A DNA stretch of 64,000 bases. It comes from Paenibacillus_AQ nitricinens (lineage in GTDB: Bacteria; Bacillota; Bacilli; Paenibacillales; Paenibacillaceae). Below the pieces are notes generated by a model. That model was not told where the DNA came from. It saw only the letters and a program-made list of their open reading frames with translations, and did not search any database. Shown here piece by piece: positions 17,510-26,678 of the stretch (positions are counted from its first letter, which is position 1; each line of letters opens with the position of its first letter). The stretch lies in NCBI RefSeq assembly GCF_052056485.1, contig NZ_CP183948.1:1364001-1428000 (forward strand), in the 5' to 3' direction. The translations under genes and the position numbers were made by a program.

Positions 17510-18721
17510 TTAAACAGTTAATTGTTCTGGTTCATTTAAAGGGTGACGTCCGCTTACTGCAAGCATGATTAAGGAAATACTGATGAGTATAAAACAGAGT
17601 ACAAATGAATACCGGTAACCAACAATACTGGCTAATCCCCCGCCAACAAGACTACCAATCAGTCTGCCAATTGTGGATGAATTAGAGTAAAGCGTGGATG
17701 CATACCCAGGCATGGTTGGCAGCAGATCCTGGATGTAGCTAATGCCAATCGCTGAAATAACAGCTACGAAAACGGCGAGTAGAACTTGGGCTGCAAGCAT
17801 CTGCCACATCGATCCTGAGAAAATGACAACGAGATAATATGCTCCTCCTAAAATGGCCCCGCACATCATCAAGGCTCGGTTGCTGTACTTCGCACTGAGT
17901 AGACCGAGCATAATCATAAATGGAATTTCCAGCGCAGCACATATACTGCTGACTAGACCGACATCACTTGTTGATCCCCCCAGATTGTTTGTGATAAAGA
18001 GGGCCGTATTGATGCTGCTCGTCCAGTGAGCTACATACATGAGTATCAGAATCAGAAAAGGCAACAGAATATTGCGGTTCTGACTGAGCCGGAAAGAATT
18101 CACTTTTACTTCAGCCTTGTTGCTGCTCAGCTCTGTATTTGATTTGAGAAATAAGAAAACGAGTAAGGCAACAAGTAGGAATACTCCGATCGTACCCGTG
18201 AAAATCCCCTTAAACCCAACAGCAGCGATTAGCAGGGTGCCGATTAAAGGACCTGTAATAAAGCCGAGAGAGAAAGCAGAACGCAAGGTAGAATTAGCAA
18301 ACGCAGTATCCGTAAAATTGCTCTTATTCACTGCTTCTCTAGCAATGGCGAACAATTGAGGCATCCCTGGTGCACCGAGGGCGGTGAACACAATCATGTA
18401 GATGAACAAGATCGTGAAATCCTGAATGAGCAAGTACCCGCTATAAGCCAGCGCATTACAGAGCGTGGCAACAAGGTAAATGTGCTTTCGATTCAAACCA
18501 AGGTCCGAGCGTCTCCCGATTAGCGTACTGATCCATATTCCGGCAATTAACGTGGTGGCTAGAAAAATACCAAACAATCCGACAGATACGCCAAGCTGTT
18601 CCGTGAAATAAATGGATAAGAAGGGTGCGCTGAGTGAAATCCCCATTCCCTGCAGTAACATACATAAAAAGAGTAAGGCGTAAGAGGGAATTGAAAATAG
18701 TGCAGTAAGTCTTTTGATCAT
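17510..18721 (-). CDS. MFS transporter, sugar efflux (SetA-like) type
   Basis: The 403-residue protein has about twelve hydrophobic segments and the MFS loop 'GRRSDLGLNRK' between segments 2 and 3 (residues ~70-80). The overall pattern resembles the sugar-efflux SET family, including 'ALGAPGMPQLFAIAREAV' near residue 120. It would export sugars or sugar-like drugs by proton antiport. The ATG follows AGAGGAG with long 12-base spacing. No regulator is adjacent, so substrate and induction are unknown. Confidence 0.8.
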   Translation of the reverse strand: MIKRLTALFSIPSYALLFLCMLLQGMGISLSAPFLSIYFTEQLGVSVGLFGIFLATTLIAGIWISTLIGRRSDLGLNRKHIYLVATLCNALAYSGYLLIQDFTILFIYMIVFTALGAPGMPQLFAIAREAVNKSNFTDTAFANSTLRSAFSLGFITGPLIGTLLIAAVGFKGIFTGTIGVFLLVALLVFLFLKSNTELSSNKAEVKVNSFRLSQNRNILLPFLILILMYVAHWTSSINTALFITNNLGGSTSDVGLVSSICAALEIPFMIMLGLLSAKYSNRALMMCGAILGGAYYLVVIFSGSMWQMLAAQVLLAVFVAVISAIGISYIQDLLPTMPGYASTLYSNSSTIGRLIGSLVGGGLASIVGYRYSFVLCFILISISLIMLAVSGRHPLNEPEQLTV

Positions 18722-18862
18722 GTTGTGAAGTTACTCCTCTATTTTTGTTAAGATAATCAAACTGGTTCTAGTATACATGAAAAAGACAGCAACAATATAT
18801 ATGCGATTTGACTAGAAACCTCTACGATATGGCTTCAGCTGTGATTTTTCTATGATATAACG

Positions 18863-18904
18863 GGGACATCATTCGGGCAAATCCAGCCTGTGGATGTCCC
18901 TTTT
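18863..18904 (+). terminator. Orphan terminator-like hairpin
   Basis: GGGACATC pairs with GATGTCCC around a 22-base loop and is followed by TTTTGTG. No plus-strand gene lies upstream: the 18722-18862 interval is the promoter region of the divergent MFS gene. It may end an unrecognised small RNA or be the left end of a lost gene. Confidence 0.5.
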
Positions 18905-19021
18905 GTGATTTCTATTTCATTCTGTATTCAGAAACAGGTATATGCTTTATAATCAGAAAAGATAACCGACTTATATTTACAAATATAGAATAATTAACAA
19001 CGATAGGAAGGGAAATACCTG

Positions 19022-19135
19022 ATGAATAATCCTGTTGATCCGATTCTGATTGAATTTTCAGAGAGCTTTGAAACCGAGCGTCTGCTTATTCGCGCCCCTT
19101 TGTGGGGGGATGGAGCCAGTATGAATGTGATATAG
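19022..19135 (+). pseudogene. Truncated GNAT acetyltransferase (N-terminal remnant)
   Basis: An ATG behind AGGAAGGG opens 37 codons that read like the start of a RimJ/RimL-type acetyltransferase: 'FSESFETERLLIRAPLWGDGA' segment, with E-T-E-R-L-L-I-R being the family's first strand. The frame then hits TAG, and nothing of the acetyl-CoA domain follows before the ABC exporter gene begins 73 bases later. The rest was probably deleted. Confidence 0.6.
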
Positions 19136-19207
19136 CTGAAAAGGCCAGACTGGATTTTTTAAAGTGTAATTAGTTATATATGCGGATTTTGGGAGAGGGT
19201 TGGTAGT

Positions 19208-21007
19208 TTGAAGCAGAAAGGTGTTTTCTCAAGATTAAGTACATACATGTTAAGGCACAAGCTCTTATATACGGTTTTATTATTTACGACTTTATTTGGT
19301 ATTGTTCTGGATTTAACGATTGCTTGGCTGCTATCAGTAATTACGGATGCGGCGGTTAGACTTGATGTGAAAGCTTTTAAGGGTCTGGTTATATTCGGAT
19401 TAATCTACTTATTAGTGAGTGCAATCAACGGTTACATCGATCGATATCTCAAAAATAAAATTTCAGCCAAGATCAGAAATGAACTGCGGCTAGATATGAT
19501 GCGACATGCTTTAGCTCTTCCTCAGTCTTATTTTGACCGTAATCACTCCGGAGATTTGTTGTCCCGCTTTACTAATGATAATCAATCTGTGGGTAATGCT
19601 ACCGGCGAGGTAATGATTGATTTAATCCGTAACCCTTTGCTTGCTCTCGCGGCTTTTGGTTATTTGCTCTATATTAACTGGCTACTGGCATTAATCTGTT
19701 TTGCAATGGGGCCTTTGATGTTCCTTACGGGAAAAATTTTTGGTTCAGCGATGCGTGAGAACAGTGTGAAGATTCAGACTAATATGAGCAAGATTACTTC
19801 CTTTTTGCATGACATTCTAGGCAGTAGTATGGTGTTTAAATCCTTTAACATTGAACGCAGACTAATGAAGCAATATCAGGAACATAGTGAGAATATCACT
19901 TCCGAAGAATTAAAACGGGGAAGAATTGAAGGAGCTACTGGCTCATTCTCCTCTTTTCTGGGAAACTTTACGTTTCTTCTGGCGCTGGTCGTGGCTGGTT
20001 ATTTTGTGGCAAAAGGATCCCTTGAGGTCGGTGCGATGATTGCTTTCATCCAGCTCATGAATTATTTAGTGATGCCGTTCTCGGCATTGCCAGGACTGAT
20101 CAATTCGATGCAGCAATCACTTGGGGCGGCGGGACGGATCTTTGAAGTGTTGGATAGCCCTGTAGAAGTGGAGGCTTTACCCGAAGCAGCTACGAAGCAG
20201 CCTGAATTTGAGCGTATGGTCATGTCCTCGGTATCCTTCTCTTATCCGGGAGCGGAGAGACGTAGTTTGTACAAAATCAGCTTAGAGCTTCAAAAAGGGG
20301 CTCAAATGGCAATTGTGGGACCGAGCGGTGGAGGGAAATCTACGCTTTTTAAGGTACTCCTTGGGTTGTATGAACCTGATGAGGGTGATGTATTTATAAA
20401 TAATGAGAAGACAAGCGAGATGAGTTTAGCTAAACTTAGGAGCCACTTCTCTTATGTGCCGCAAGAGTCAGGGCTTTATACAGGAAGTATCCGTGATAAT
20501 ATCCGAAATGGAAATCCAGATGCAGATGAGCATGAAATTCTGGAAGCTTTGCGGCAAGCGAACGCTTATGATTTTGTAATGGAGTTACCGGAGGGTCTCG
20601 ATACAGATATTGGTGAGGAAGGCTCGCGCCTGTCCGGTGGACAACGCCAGCGACTATCGATTGCGAGAGCGATTCTTAGGAACTCTCCAATTTTGTTGCT
20701 GGATGAAGCTACTGCTGCGCTTGATAATGAATCGGAGAAGCTGGTGCAGCAAGCGATTCGTAAATTAATGGGAGACAAAACCACACTCGTTATCGCTCAC
20801 CGTCTATCAACGATTCAGAACGCTGATGTCATTCTAGTGATGGAGAACAGTGAAATTGTAGAGAGTGGTACCCACCAGGAGCTACTTGCGGCAGAAGGAA
20901 GATATCATGATTTGTACTATTCTCAGCTGGAAGAGGAAGAGGCTGGGGAGGGTGAGCAAGAGTCATTGGAGCTTGCATCTACAGGAGTACCGAGCTTGCT
21001 GAAATAA
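19208..21007 (+). CDS. Half-size ABC exporter (fused permease and ATPase)
   Basis: The 599-residue protein has a six-segment type IV exporter membrane domain (residues ~1-310) and a nucleotide-binding domain with Walker A 'GPSGGGKST' near 370, signature 'LSGGQRQRLSIARAI' near 475, Walker B 'ILLLDEATAALD' near 497 and H-loop 'VIAHRLST'. It would work as a homodimer exporting a lipid, peptide or drug; nothing nearby names the substrate. The TTG start follows GGAGAGG. A strong terminator follows the stop. Confidence 0.88.
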   Translation: MKQKGVFSRLSTYMLRHKLLYTVLLFTTLFGIVLDLTIAWLLSVITDAAVRLDVKAFKGLVIFGLIYLLVSAINGYIDRYLKNKISAKIRNELRLDMMRHALALPQSYFDRNHSGDLLSRFTNDNQSVGNATGEVMIDLIRNPLLALAAFGYLLYINWLLALICFAMGPLMFLTGKIFGSAMRENSVKIQTNMSKITSFLHDILGSSMVFKSFNIERRLMKQYQEHSENITSEELKRGRIEGATGSFSSFLGNFTFLLALVVAGYFVAKGSLEVGAMIAFIQLMNYLVMPFSALPGLINSMQQSLGAAGRIFEVLDSPVEVEALPEAATKQPEFERMVMSSVSFSYPGAERRSLYKISLELQKGAQMAIVGPSGGGKSTLFKVLLGLYEPDEGDVFINNEKTSEMSLAKLRSHFSYVPQESGLYTGSIRDNIRNGNPDADEHEILEALRQANAYDFVMELPEGLDTDIGEEGSRLSGGQRQRLSIARAILRNSPILLLDEATAALDNESEKLVQQAIRKLMGDKTTLVIAHRLSTIQNADVILVMENSEIVESGTHQELLAAEGRYHDLYYSQLEEEEAGEGEQESLELASTGVPSLLK

Positions 21008-21009
21008 CA

Positions 21010-21057
21010 AAAGGGTGTTGCAACGTCATATATCATGACGTTACAGCACCCTTTTTC
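21010..21057 (+). terminator. Terminator of the ABC exporter gene
   Basis: AAAGGGTG pairs with CACCCTTT, with an inner ACGTCAT/ATGACGT stem and a trailing T run; it starts directly after the stop codon. Confidence 0.88.
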
Positions 21058-21143
21058 TTAAGAAAGTGAATGTATATAGATTGAACATTAACTCTATATA
21101 AGTTGAACTTTAAAATATTCTAAAAAGGGAAAAGTGAAGGAGG

Positions 21144-21186
21144 GGAAATCTGGTGACAACAGTGGCCGGAAGTCCAAACATTCCCC
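21144..21186. repeat. Second copy of the MITE-like repeat arm (copy B)
   Basis: About 40 bases, from GGAAATCTGG to CATTCC, match the right arm of the element at 15263-15301, including GGCCGGAAGTCCAAACATTCC minus its last base. The left arm is not visible here, so this is a half element. The rest of 21058-21256 is AT-rich and shows nothing else. Confidence 0.6.
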
Positions 21187-21256
21187 GCAGTCTCGCACTT
21201 ACCTGAATAGAAAAATCTTAAGTTTAACGTATATAAAACTATTAAGTTCAGCCGAT

Positions 21257-22060
21257 TTAATTCACTTTATTGAGAATGAATTTATCAATCGCGTATTTTA
21301 CGCCATCTTCATTGTTGCTTAGGGTTATGAAATCAGCAATTTCTTTCAGCGCAGGAATAGCGTTCGCCATAGCAACGCCAAGACCAGCAGCCTCAAGCAT
21401 CTCATGGTCGTTCCAAGAGTCACCCATAGCCATAGTCTCGGAGAGATCACAACCAAAATGATTGGCTAGGAATTCAAGCGCAATTCCCTTGGTTCCTTCA
21501 TGATGCATGATTTCTAGGAATTGTGGTTTGGATTTGGTAATATGCACGGAATCGCCGAGCAATTCACGTAGAATTGGAGCCAGCTCATCCAAAAATGCAG
21601 GATCGTCGATAATCAGCATTTTTGGTGTTTTTTGTGGGACAAGTTTTTCCCAATCTGGTTCAATATAATATGGCGTTTTGTTCAGGTCTGTATAATCTTT
21701 GATCTTCTGGTTGTCTTCACGGGCATACAGCTTGTCGTCAATGTAAGTTTGCAAATGCAGATTATGCTCCACGCAGTAAGTGAACAGCTTGTGTACCGCA
21801 TCTTGTGGCACGTAACGCTCATATAGTACCTTTTCATCGAGCAAGTTCTTAACGAGTGCGCCTTGGTAAGTGATGATTGGCACGTTAAGTCCAGTTTGAC
21901 GTGCAATGGCTTGCGCAGAAGCATAAGCTCGGCCTGTAGCAAGGGTTACAACAACGCCAGCGGCTACAGCCTCTTCAAGCGCAGTCTGTGTAGCGGGTGT
22001 TACTTCCTTGTCATCGTTAATTAGAGTGTCATCAATATCAATTGCGATCAATTTGTACAT
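21257..22060 (-). CDS. Cof-type HAD-IIB family phosphatase
   Basis: The 267-residue protein has the four HAD motifs: 'IDIDDTL' at residues 7-13 with the nucleophile Asp, 'LATGRA' near 41, a Lys in the C-terminal half, and 'MAMGDSWNDHEML' near 213. A type IIB cap lies between residues 85 and 185. Family members remove phosphate from sugar phosphates or pyridoxal phosphate, and the substrate cannot be set. It starts behind AAGGAGAG. The upstream DMT transporter gene ends 12 bases before it, so the two form an operon. Confidence 0.88.
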   Translation of the reverse strand: MYKLIAIDIDDTLINDDKEVTPATQTALEEAVAAGVVVTLATGRAYASAQAIARQTGLNVPIITYQGALVKNLLDEKVLYERYVPQDAVHKLFTYCVEHNLHLQTYIDDKLYAREDNQKIKDYTDLNKTPYYIEPDWEKLVPQKTPKMLIIDDPAFLDELAPILRELLGDSVHITKSKPQFLEIMHHEGTKGIALEFLANHFGCDLSETMAMGDSWNDHEMLEAAGLGVAMANAIPALKEIADFITLSNNEDGVKYAIDKFILNKVN

Positions 22061-22072
22061 TTGTCTCTCTCC

Positions 22073-23020
22073 TTATCTCTTTCTAAATAAATGTAATTTG
22101 GAAAAATAATTCTTCTTATGTTGATTCTGACCCGGTTCCGGACTCAGCTCTGCCATAAGCATAGCTCCCAGAATACAACCACAACCGAGCAGAGCGGACA
22201 ACCCAAGCGTTTCGCCGCCAAAGGCTAAGCCTGTCAGAACAGCGAATACAGGTTCTGTGGCATAAATAATGGCTACCCGGGAAGGCGTAGTGTACTTCTG
22301 GCAGGCGGTTTGAATCCAGAAGGCAAAAGCGCTGGTAGGACCAATAGAGATTAAAAGTGCCCAGAGAACGTCCGGGTCCTTGATAAGCTCTGCGCTGTGG
22401 GCAAGCGGTGAAGCTCCTTCAAAGATAAGCGAAGCGACTATGCTGAACAGTCCAACGAAGGCGAGCTGCAAGGTTGCCAGCGGCAACGCCGGATAATGAG
22501 GTGCATAAACGCCAGTGTATGCGACTTGTAGCGCAAAGGCTATGGCGCAGAGCAGGATCAAAGCATCGCCTTTATTCAGGGACAAAGCAGAGCCGGTGAA
22601 GGTCAGCAGATAAAGACCTACTGCGGCAAGCGCCGCGCTGAACCAAGTGTAACGTGAAATGGCATGCTTTAGTAGCGCCAGAGAGAGAAACGGAACCAAT
22701 ACGACCGACAGACCGGTAATAAACCCGGTATTGGAGGTGGTTGTATATAGAAGTCCCATGGTCTGGAAGCCATAGCCCATAAACAAAAAAAGGCCTAGCA
22801 GCAGAGAATCGCGTACCATGCGGAAACTTAGCTGTTTCCACTCCTTGCGGTAAAAAATAAAAGTGATTAGAGCCAGCAACAGGGCAGCACCTGTAAAGCG
22901 GATGCTGTTAAACGCGAGTGGAGGGAGCACTTTGACAGCATTTTGAACAATCAGAAAGGTGCATCCCCACATCATCGCCACAAGTAGCAGGCTGAAATCG
23001 GCCATACGGGAACGCTTCAC
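22073..23020 (-). CDS. EamA/DMT family transporter
   Basis: The 315-residue protein has ten predicted membrane segments arranged as two EamA repeats (residues ~8-140 and ~150-285). The second repeat has the usual 'ATEPVFAVLTGLAFGGETL' motif. Members export amino acids or metabolites. The GTG at 23020 is the annotated start; an ATG five codons later is an alternative, and neither has an ideal ribosome binding site. It is cotranscribed with the HAD phosphatase downstream. Confidence 0.83.
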   Translation of the reverse strand: MKRSRMADFSLLLVAMMWGCTFLIVQNAVKVLPPLAFNSIRFTGAALLLALITFIFYRKEWKQLSFRMVRDSLLLGLFLFMGYGFQTMGLLYTTTSNTGFITGLSVVLVPFLSLALLKHAISRYTWFSAALAAVGLYLLTFTGSALSLNKGDALILLCAIAFALQVAYTGVYAPHYPALPLATLQLAFVGLFSIVASLIFEGASPLAHSAELIKDPDVLWALLISIGPTSAFAFWIQTACQKYTTPSRVAIIYATEPVFAVLTGLAFGGETLGLSALLGCGCILGAMLMAELSPEPGQNQHKKNYFSKLHLFRKR

Positions 23021-23201
23021 TTCTTAGGTCATCCTCTCTTCGGCAAATGCCGTCCTTGTAAGAACGACAAGGTCAAGTTGTCCAAATTGTATCGTATAAT
23101 CATGGGGAGGACAAGATAGGAATCGCTCAAAGGCTTATATTTAAAGGGATTTAAGGGATAAGGCTAGACAAAAAAACAGGGTCTTGATATACTTCGATAA
23201 C

Positions 23202-23215
23202 CGCACATTTGTTCT
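23202..23215. promoter_or_regulatory. LexA-box-like site upstream of the YdjM-like gene
   Basis: CGCAC-ATTT-GTTCT differs by one base in each arm from the Bacillus LexA pattern CGAAC-N4-GTTCG. It lies 35 bases before the YdjM-family start. The E. coli ydjM gene is a LexA target, which makes the match notable but not proven. Confidence 0.3.
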
Positions 23216-23249
23216 TGTTTTTCGCATCTTAGAAAGGAGCGGTTTCACC

Positions 23250-23963
23250 ATGATGGGCAGATCCCATTTAATAATCAGCACTGGGGTTACCCTATCTGTA
23301 ATGAGTTTGATGGCACATGAGATTACAATTCCAGTGATTGCGGTCGCAGCATTGAGCTCTTTGTTGCCTGATATTGACGAACCGAATTCGCTGCTCGTGC
23401 GCAAAGCGATTCCAGAGTTTCTATTAAGAGTGCTGCAAATTGCTTTGATAGGCGCGGCGATCTACCTCTATTTTGCCGGAATCGTGGAACGTCCTTGGAA
23501 TATTGTGCTGGCACTGCTAGTCGGAAGTGTATCTTTCCTTCCCAGTCGAAAGCTGCGCCATTTGGTCATGATCTTGATTGCCATAGCACTCTTTGCGTTC
23601 GGGGAAGCCTATGATCCATGGAACTACATTGCAGCGTGCGTGCTTGTAGTCTCATCGCTTGTTCCTCATCGTGGACTGACACATACCTTGTATGGAGTTG
23701 CGGGCTGGAGCGCCTTATTGTATTTTGCCTCAGCGGGTATAAATGATGGTGGCAGTCTGTGGATAGCTGGCGGTATGTCGTACGCACTTCATCTACTGGC
23801 AGACTCCCTTACTCAAAGAGGAATTACACCATTGCCGCCAGTACCCTTTAAGCTGCGTCTAAAGCTAATGAGTACAGGCACGAAAAAAGGTGGAGCCGTA
23901 GAGAACATCTGCATCATGCTGACTCTAGCGTTCGTTGTCTATGTATTTATACTTTCTCCTTGA
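23250..23963 (+). CDS. YdjM/YfhO-type metal-dependent membrane hydrolase (DUF457)
   Basis: The 237-residue protein has several membrane segments and the DUF457 marks: 'GRSHLIIS' with an early His, 'LLPDIDEPNSLL' near residue 40, 'VPHRGLTHTLYG' near 140 and 'ALHLLADSLTQRGI' near 180. These His/Asp motifs suggest an integral-membrane metal hydrolase of unknown substrate. The ATG at 23250 follows AGAAAGGAGC; a longer frame from 23184 has no ribosome binding site. A terminator follows. Confidence 0.8.
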   Translation: MMGRSHLIISTGVTLSVMSLMAHEITIPVIAVAALSSLLPDIDEPNSLLVRKAIPEFLLRVLQIALIGAAIYLYFAGIVERPWNIVLALLVGSVSFLPSRKLRHLVMILIAIALFAFGEAYDPWNYIAACVLVVSSLVPHRGLTHTLYGVAGWSALLYFASAGINDGGSLWIAGGMSYALHLLADSLTQRGITPLPPVPFKLRLKLMSTGTKKGGAVENICIMLTLAFVVYVFILSP

Positions 23964-23982
23964 ACTAAAATGAATATGAAAG

Positions 23983-24041
23983 AGGGGCTTGTCTATTCTT
24001 TACGCAAATTGCGCATAGGATAAGCAGGCCCCTTTATTTTT
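23983..24041. terminator. Bidirectional terminator between ydjM-like gene and lplJ
   Basis: AGGGGC-TTG pairs with CAGGCCCCT around a mismatched inner stem, with TTTATTTTT on the plus side and A-rich sequence on the other, between two convergent genes. Confidence 0.75.
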
Positions 24042-24047
24042 GTATAG

Positions 24048-25049
24048 CTATTCTTCTAGGAAAACCAGTCCGATAAAGTCCTCCGGCTCAATACGTCCGA
24101 AATAATGCTTCAAATCCAGATCAGCTAATGCTTTTCTAACCTCTGCTTCATTATAACGTTTGCCGCGAAGTGCATTTTCAACATCTACTACGTCACCAAC
24201 CCCAAAGAAGTCACCATAGATTTTGATGTCCTTAATGAGGGAATCCTCAATATCCATACGAATATCAATAATTCCGGCAGGGAATTTGCGTGTGTGTTTG
24301 ACATTGCTTTTTGGCGATAGACCGTAGTTCCAATCCCAGTTCTGGTAGTGCTCTTTGGAGATTTCGTGGATTTTGTCCCAGTCTGCTTCCTGAAGCTTAT
24401 ACTGAGGGACCTCGGATGGCTCCATGCCAAAGATCGAACGCAGGAGACCGGAGCGGAACTCTTCAATGGTCATGTCTGTACCTAGCAGCTCTTTGATGTT
24501 GGCTACGCGACTACGTACGGATTTGGTGCTCTTCGATTTGAACTTCTCTGGATTTACTTTTAGCGAGGCTTGTACATTGTCCAAATTGAGATCAAACATC
24601 AGTGTGCCATGGCTGAACATGCGTCCACGTGTGGAGAATTGAGCGTTGCCGGAAATTTTTTGTTCACCGACTTGAAGATCATTTCGTCCGCTAAGCTCAG
24701 CGTTAACACCCATGCTTTGTAAGTAGTCGATCACCGGCTGGGTGAATTTCAGGAAATTATGGAAGGATTGGCCGTCGTCCTTAGTAATGAAGCTGAAGTT
24801 AAGATTTCCGAGATCGTGATAGACTGCTCCACCGCCAGACAAACGCCGCACAACCTTAATATCATTCTCTTTAACATATTCCTGATTGATTTCTTCAATC
24901 GTATTTTGATGTTTACCGATGATGATAGATGGGCTGTTAATATAAAAAAGCAGGTAACTCTCGTCCATCGGCAAGTGTTTCAGCGCATATTCCTCAATCG
25001 CCAAATTGATGGAAGCGTCAGTAATCCCTGTGTTATCAATAAAAATCAT
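24048..25049 (-). CDS. lplJ: Lipoate-protein ligase
   Basis: The 333-residue enzyme activates free lipoate with ATP and attaches it to the E2 or H subunits of 2-oxoacid dehydrogenases and the glycine cleavage system. The catalytic domain has 'RRLSGGGAVYHDLGNLNFSF' near residues 70-90, 'SGNAQ' near 130 and 'SHGTLMFDLNLD' near 145. The C-terminal lipoate-protein ligase accessory domain runs from about 250. The ATG at 25049 follows GGAGGAATTC and matches the family start 'MIFIDN'; 23 upstream in-frame codons are not part of the protein. Confidence 0.93.
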   Translation of the reverse strand: MIFIDNTGITDASINLAIEEYALKHLPMDESYLLFYINSPSIIIGKHQNTIEEINQEYVKENDIKVVRRLSGGGAVYHDLGNLNFSFITKDDGQSFHNFLKFTQPVIDYLQSMGVNAELSGRNDLQVGEQKISGNAQFSTRGRMFSHGTLMFDLNLDNVQASLKVNPEKFKSKSTKSVRSRVANIKELLGTDMTIEEFRSGLLRSIFGMEPSEVPQYKLQEADWDKIHEISKEHYQNWDWNYGLSPKSNVKHTRKFPAGIIDIRMDIEDSLIKDIKIYGDFFGVGDVVDVENALRGKRYNEAEVRKALADLDLKHYFGRIEPEDFIGLVFLEE

Positions 25050-25255
25050 AGTGAATTCCTCCGTTGCAGCAAAATTGATTACAGTTCTCATTTTAAACCA
25101 AAAGCAGTTTTTTAACAAAAGAGATCACTTCGTGTTTCGGTGAGTATAAAGGATTAGACTGGATTCGTTGAATTAATGTGATTTTTAAATTGAAGAATTT
25201 CCAGCGCACAGTCTTATTGTTCAGTACTTCATTTTATCGAACATTAACAAATCTT

Positions 25256-25284
25256 TTGCATTTCTCCAGCCCATGCGGTAATAT
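25256..25284 (+). promoter_or_regulatory. Promoter of the tetR-map operon
   Basis: TTGCAT and TAATAT are 17 bases apart, 48 bases before the TetR start. A second TTGACA nearby has no matching -10. The rest of 25050-25255 shows nothing else. Confidence 0.5.
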
Positions 25285-25331
25285 TTTTATATTGACAAAT
25301 TTGCAGGTCTAAATAAGGAGGTAAACACGCT

Positions 25332-25916
25332 ATGTGCCCCCGTACCAAAGAACAAAATGAGCTCATACGCATACAGCGTAGAGAACAGATCCTGGACGTC
25401 GCCGCACGCTCCTACTTTCGCACGGGCGGCAGCTTTGATATTCGCGACGTCGCCCGCGAAGCCGGACTTGGGTACGGCACAGTATACCATTATTACCCCA
25501 ACAAGCATTTATTAATAGAAGATGTGTTAGAAAGCGGCTTTGAGCGATGTGAGCAAGTTATCGCAAAATGGGCGAACATCAGCGGCAGCCCACCGGATGA
25601 TTGGCCGCTGTTGATGTATTGTAAAGCGCTGCTCCAGCTGTGGCAGTCGGACGCCCGCGCATATCTCGTCTACAAAATGGCGGCGGAACATTATGCAGGC
25701 TTGCCTGAAAGGGATCGACACCACGCCAAAAGAAAATTTATGGAACGCCTGTACGTTCCACTCCAATCGATCGCCCAGTGCGAAGACGACAGCGTCGACC
25801 ATATGCTTGCCGTGCTGGTCGGTTGCTGTGGGCTGCACTACTATGCGGGCAATTCCGATCTGAACGTTGATCGAGTCGCCCGGCTCGCTATTCAAGCTAT
25901 TACGAAGGGGTCCTGA
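25332..25916 (+). CDS. TetR/AcrR family transcriptional regulator
   Basis: The 194-residue protein has a helix-turn-helix at residues ~18-62 ('GSFDIRDVAREAGLGYGTVYHYY'-type element, here shortened) and a helical ligand domain. It starts at an ATG after AAGGAGG. The aminopeptidase gene begins 7 bases after its stop, so the regulator and enzyme form one operon and the regulator probably controls it. The two genes use more GC-rich codons than their neighbours, which hints at transfer from elsewhere. Confidence 0.85.
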   Translation: MCPRTKEQNELIRIQRREQILDVAARSYFRTGGSFDIRDVAREAGLGYGTVYHYYPNKHLLIEDVLESGFERCEQVIAKWANISGSPPDDWPLLMYCKALLQLWQSDARAYLVYKMAAEHYAGLPERDRHHAKRKFMERLYVPLQSIAQCEDDSVDHMLAVLVGCCGLHYYAGNSDLNVDRVARLAIQAITKGS

Positions 25917-25923
25917 TACGAAC

Positions 25924-26670
25924 ATGGTCATTTTAAAAAGCAAGCATGAAATTGAGGCTATCCGCAAGGCATGCCAAGTGGTGGCTGAATGTCATCGTAC
26001 CATCGCCCCGCTTATCAAACCGGGTATTACCACAAACGATATTGAGCGCATATTCGAGGACATTATGTTGAAGCACGGCGCAAAGCCATACCAGAAAGGC
26101 TATAGGGGCTATCAATATGCAACCTGTGCCTCCGCCAACGATGTAATCGCGCATGGCTTCCCTAGCAATAAGCCACTTGAGGAAGGCGATATCGTGACGA
26201 TCGACACGGTCGCTGAGCTCGATGGCTGGCTCGGCGATTCGGCCTGGAGTTATGCGGTCGGGCAGATCTCGCCGACGGCCGAGAAGCTGATGCGTGTCAC
26301 GAAGGAATGTCTTGACCTGGGCATCGGGCAGGCTCAGCCCGGCAATCGACTCGGCGATGTGACGAGCGCGATTCAGCGGCATGCGGAATCACACGGTTTC
26401 GGCGTCGTGCGCGACCTTCTCGCTCATGGCATCGGCCGCGACCTGCACGAGGAGCCGACTTATATGCATGTCGGCAAGCCTGGAAAAGGCCCCCGTATCA
26501 AGGAAGGTATGGTGTTCACGATTGAGCCCATGATCACCGAAGGTACCTACTTCATGACCATCGATCCGGACGGCTGGACCGCACGGACGATGGACAACAA
26601 GCTCGCCGCCCAATACGAGCATACGATCGCCATCACGGCTGAAGGTCCACAAATTTTGACCGCGCAATAG
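25924..26670 (+). CDS. map: Type I methionine aminopeptidase (accessory copy)
   Basis: The 248-residue enzyme removes the N-terminal methionine from new proteins. All five metal ligands of the pita-bread fold are present: Asp in 'AELDGWLGDSAW' (two Asp, residues ~97-108), His in 'AHGIGRDLHEEP' near 171, Glu in 'FTIEPM' near 204 and Glu in 'YEHTIAIT' near 235. The substrate His is in 'VIAHGFP' near 79. The ATG at 25924 matches the family start; a longer frame from 25867 overlaps tetR. Being outside the ribosomal-protein cluster and controlled by TetR, it is probably a second copy rather than the housekeeping one. Confidence 0.9.
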   Translation: MVILKSKHEIEAIRKACQVVAECHRTIAPLIKPGITTNDIERIFEDIMLKHGAKPYQKGYRGYQYATCASANDVIAHGFPSNKPLEEGDIVTIDTVAELDGWLGDSAWSYAVGQISPTAEKLMRVTKECLDLGIGQAQPGNRLGDVTSAIQRHAESHGFGVVRDLLAHGIGRDLHEEPTYMHVGKPGKGPRIKEGMVFTIEPMITEGTYFMTIDPDGWTARTMDNKLAAQYEHTIAITAEGPQILTAQ

Positions 26671-26678
26671 AAAAATTA

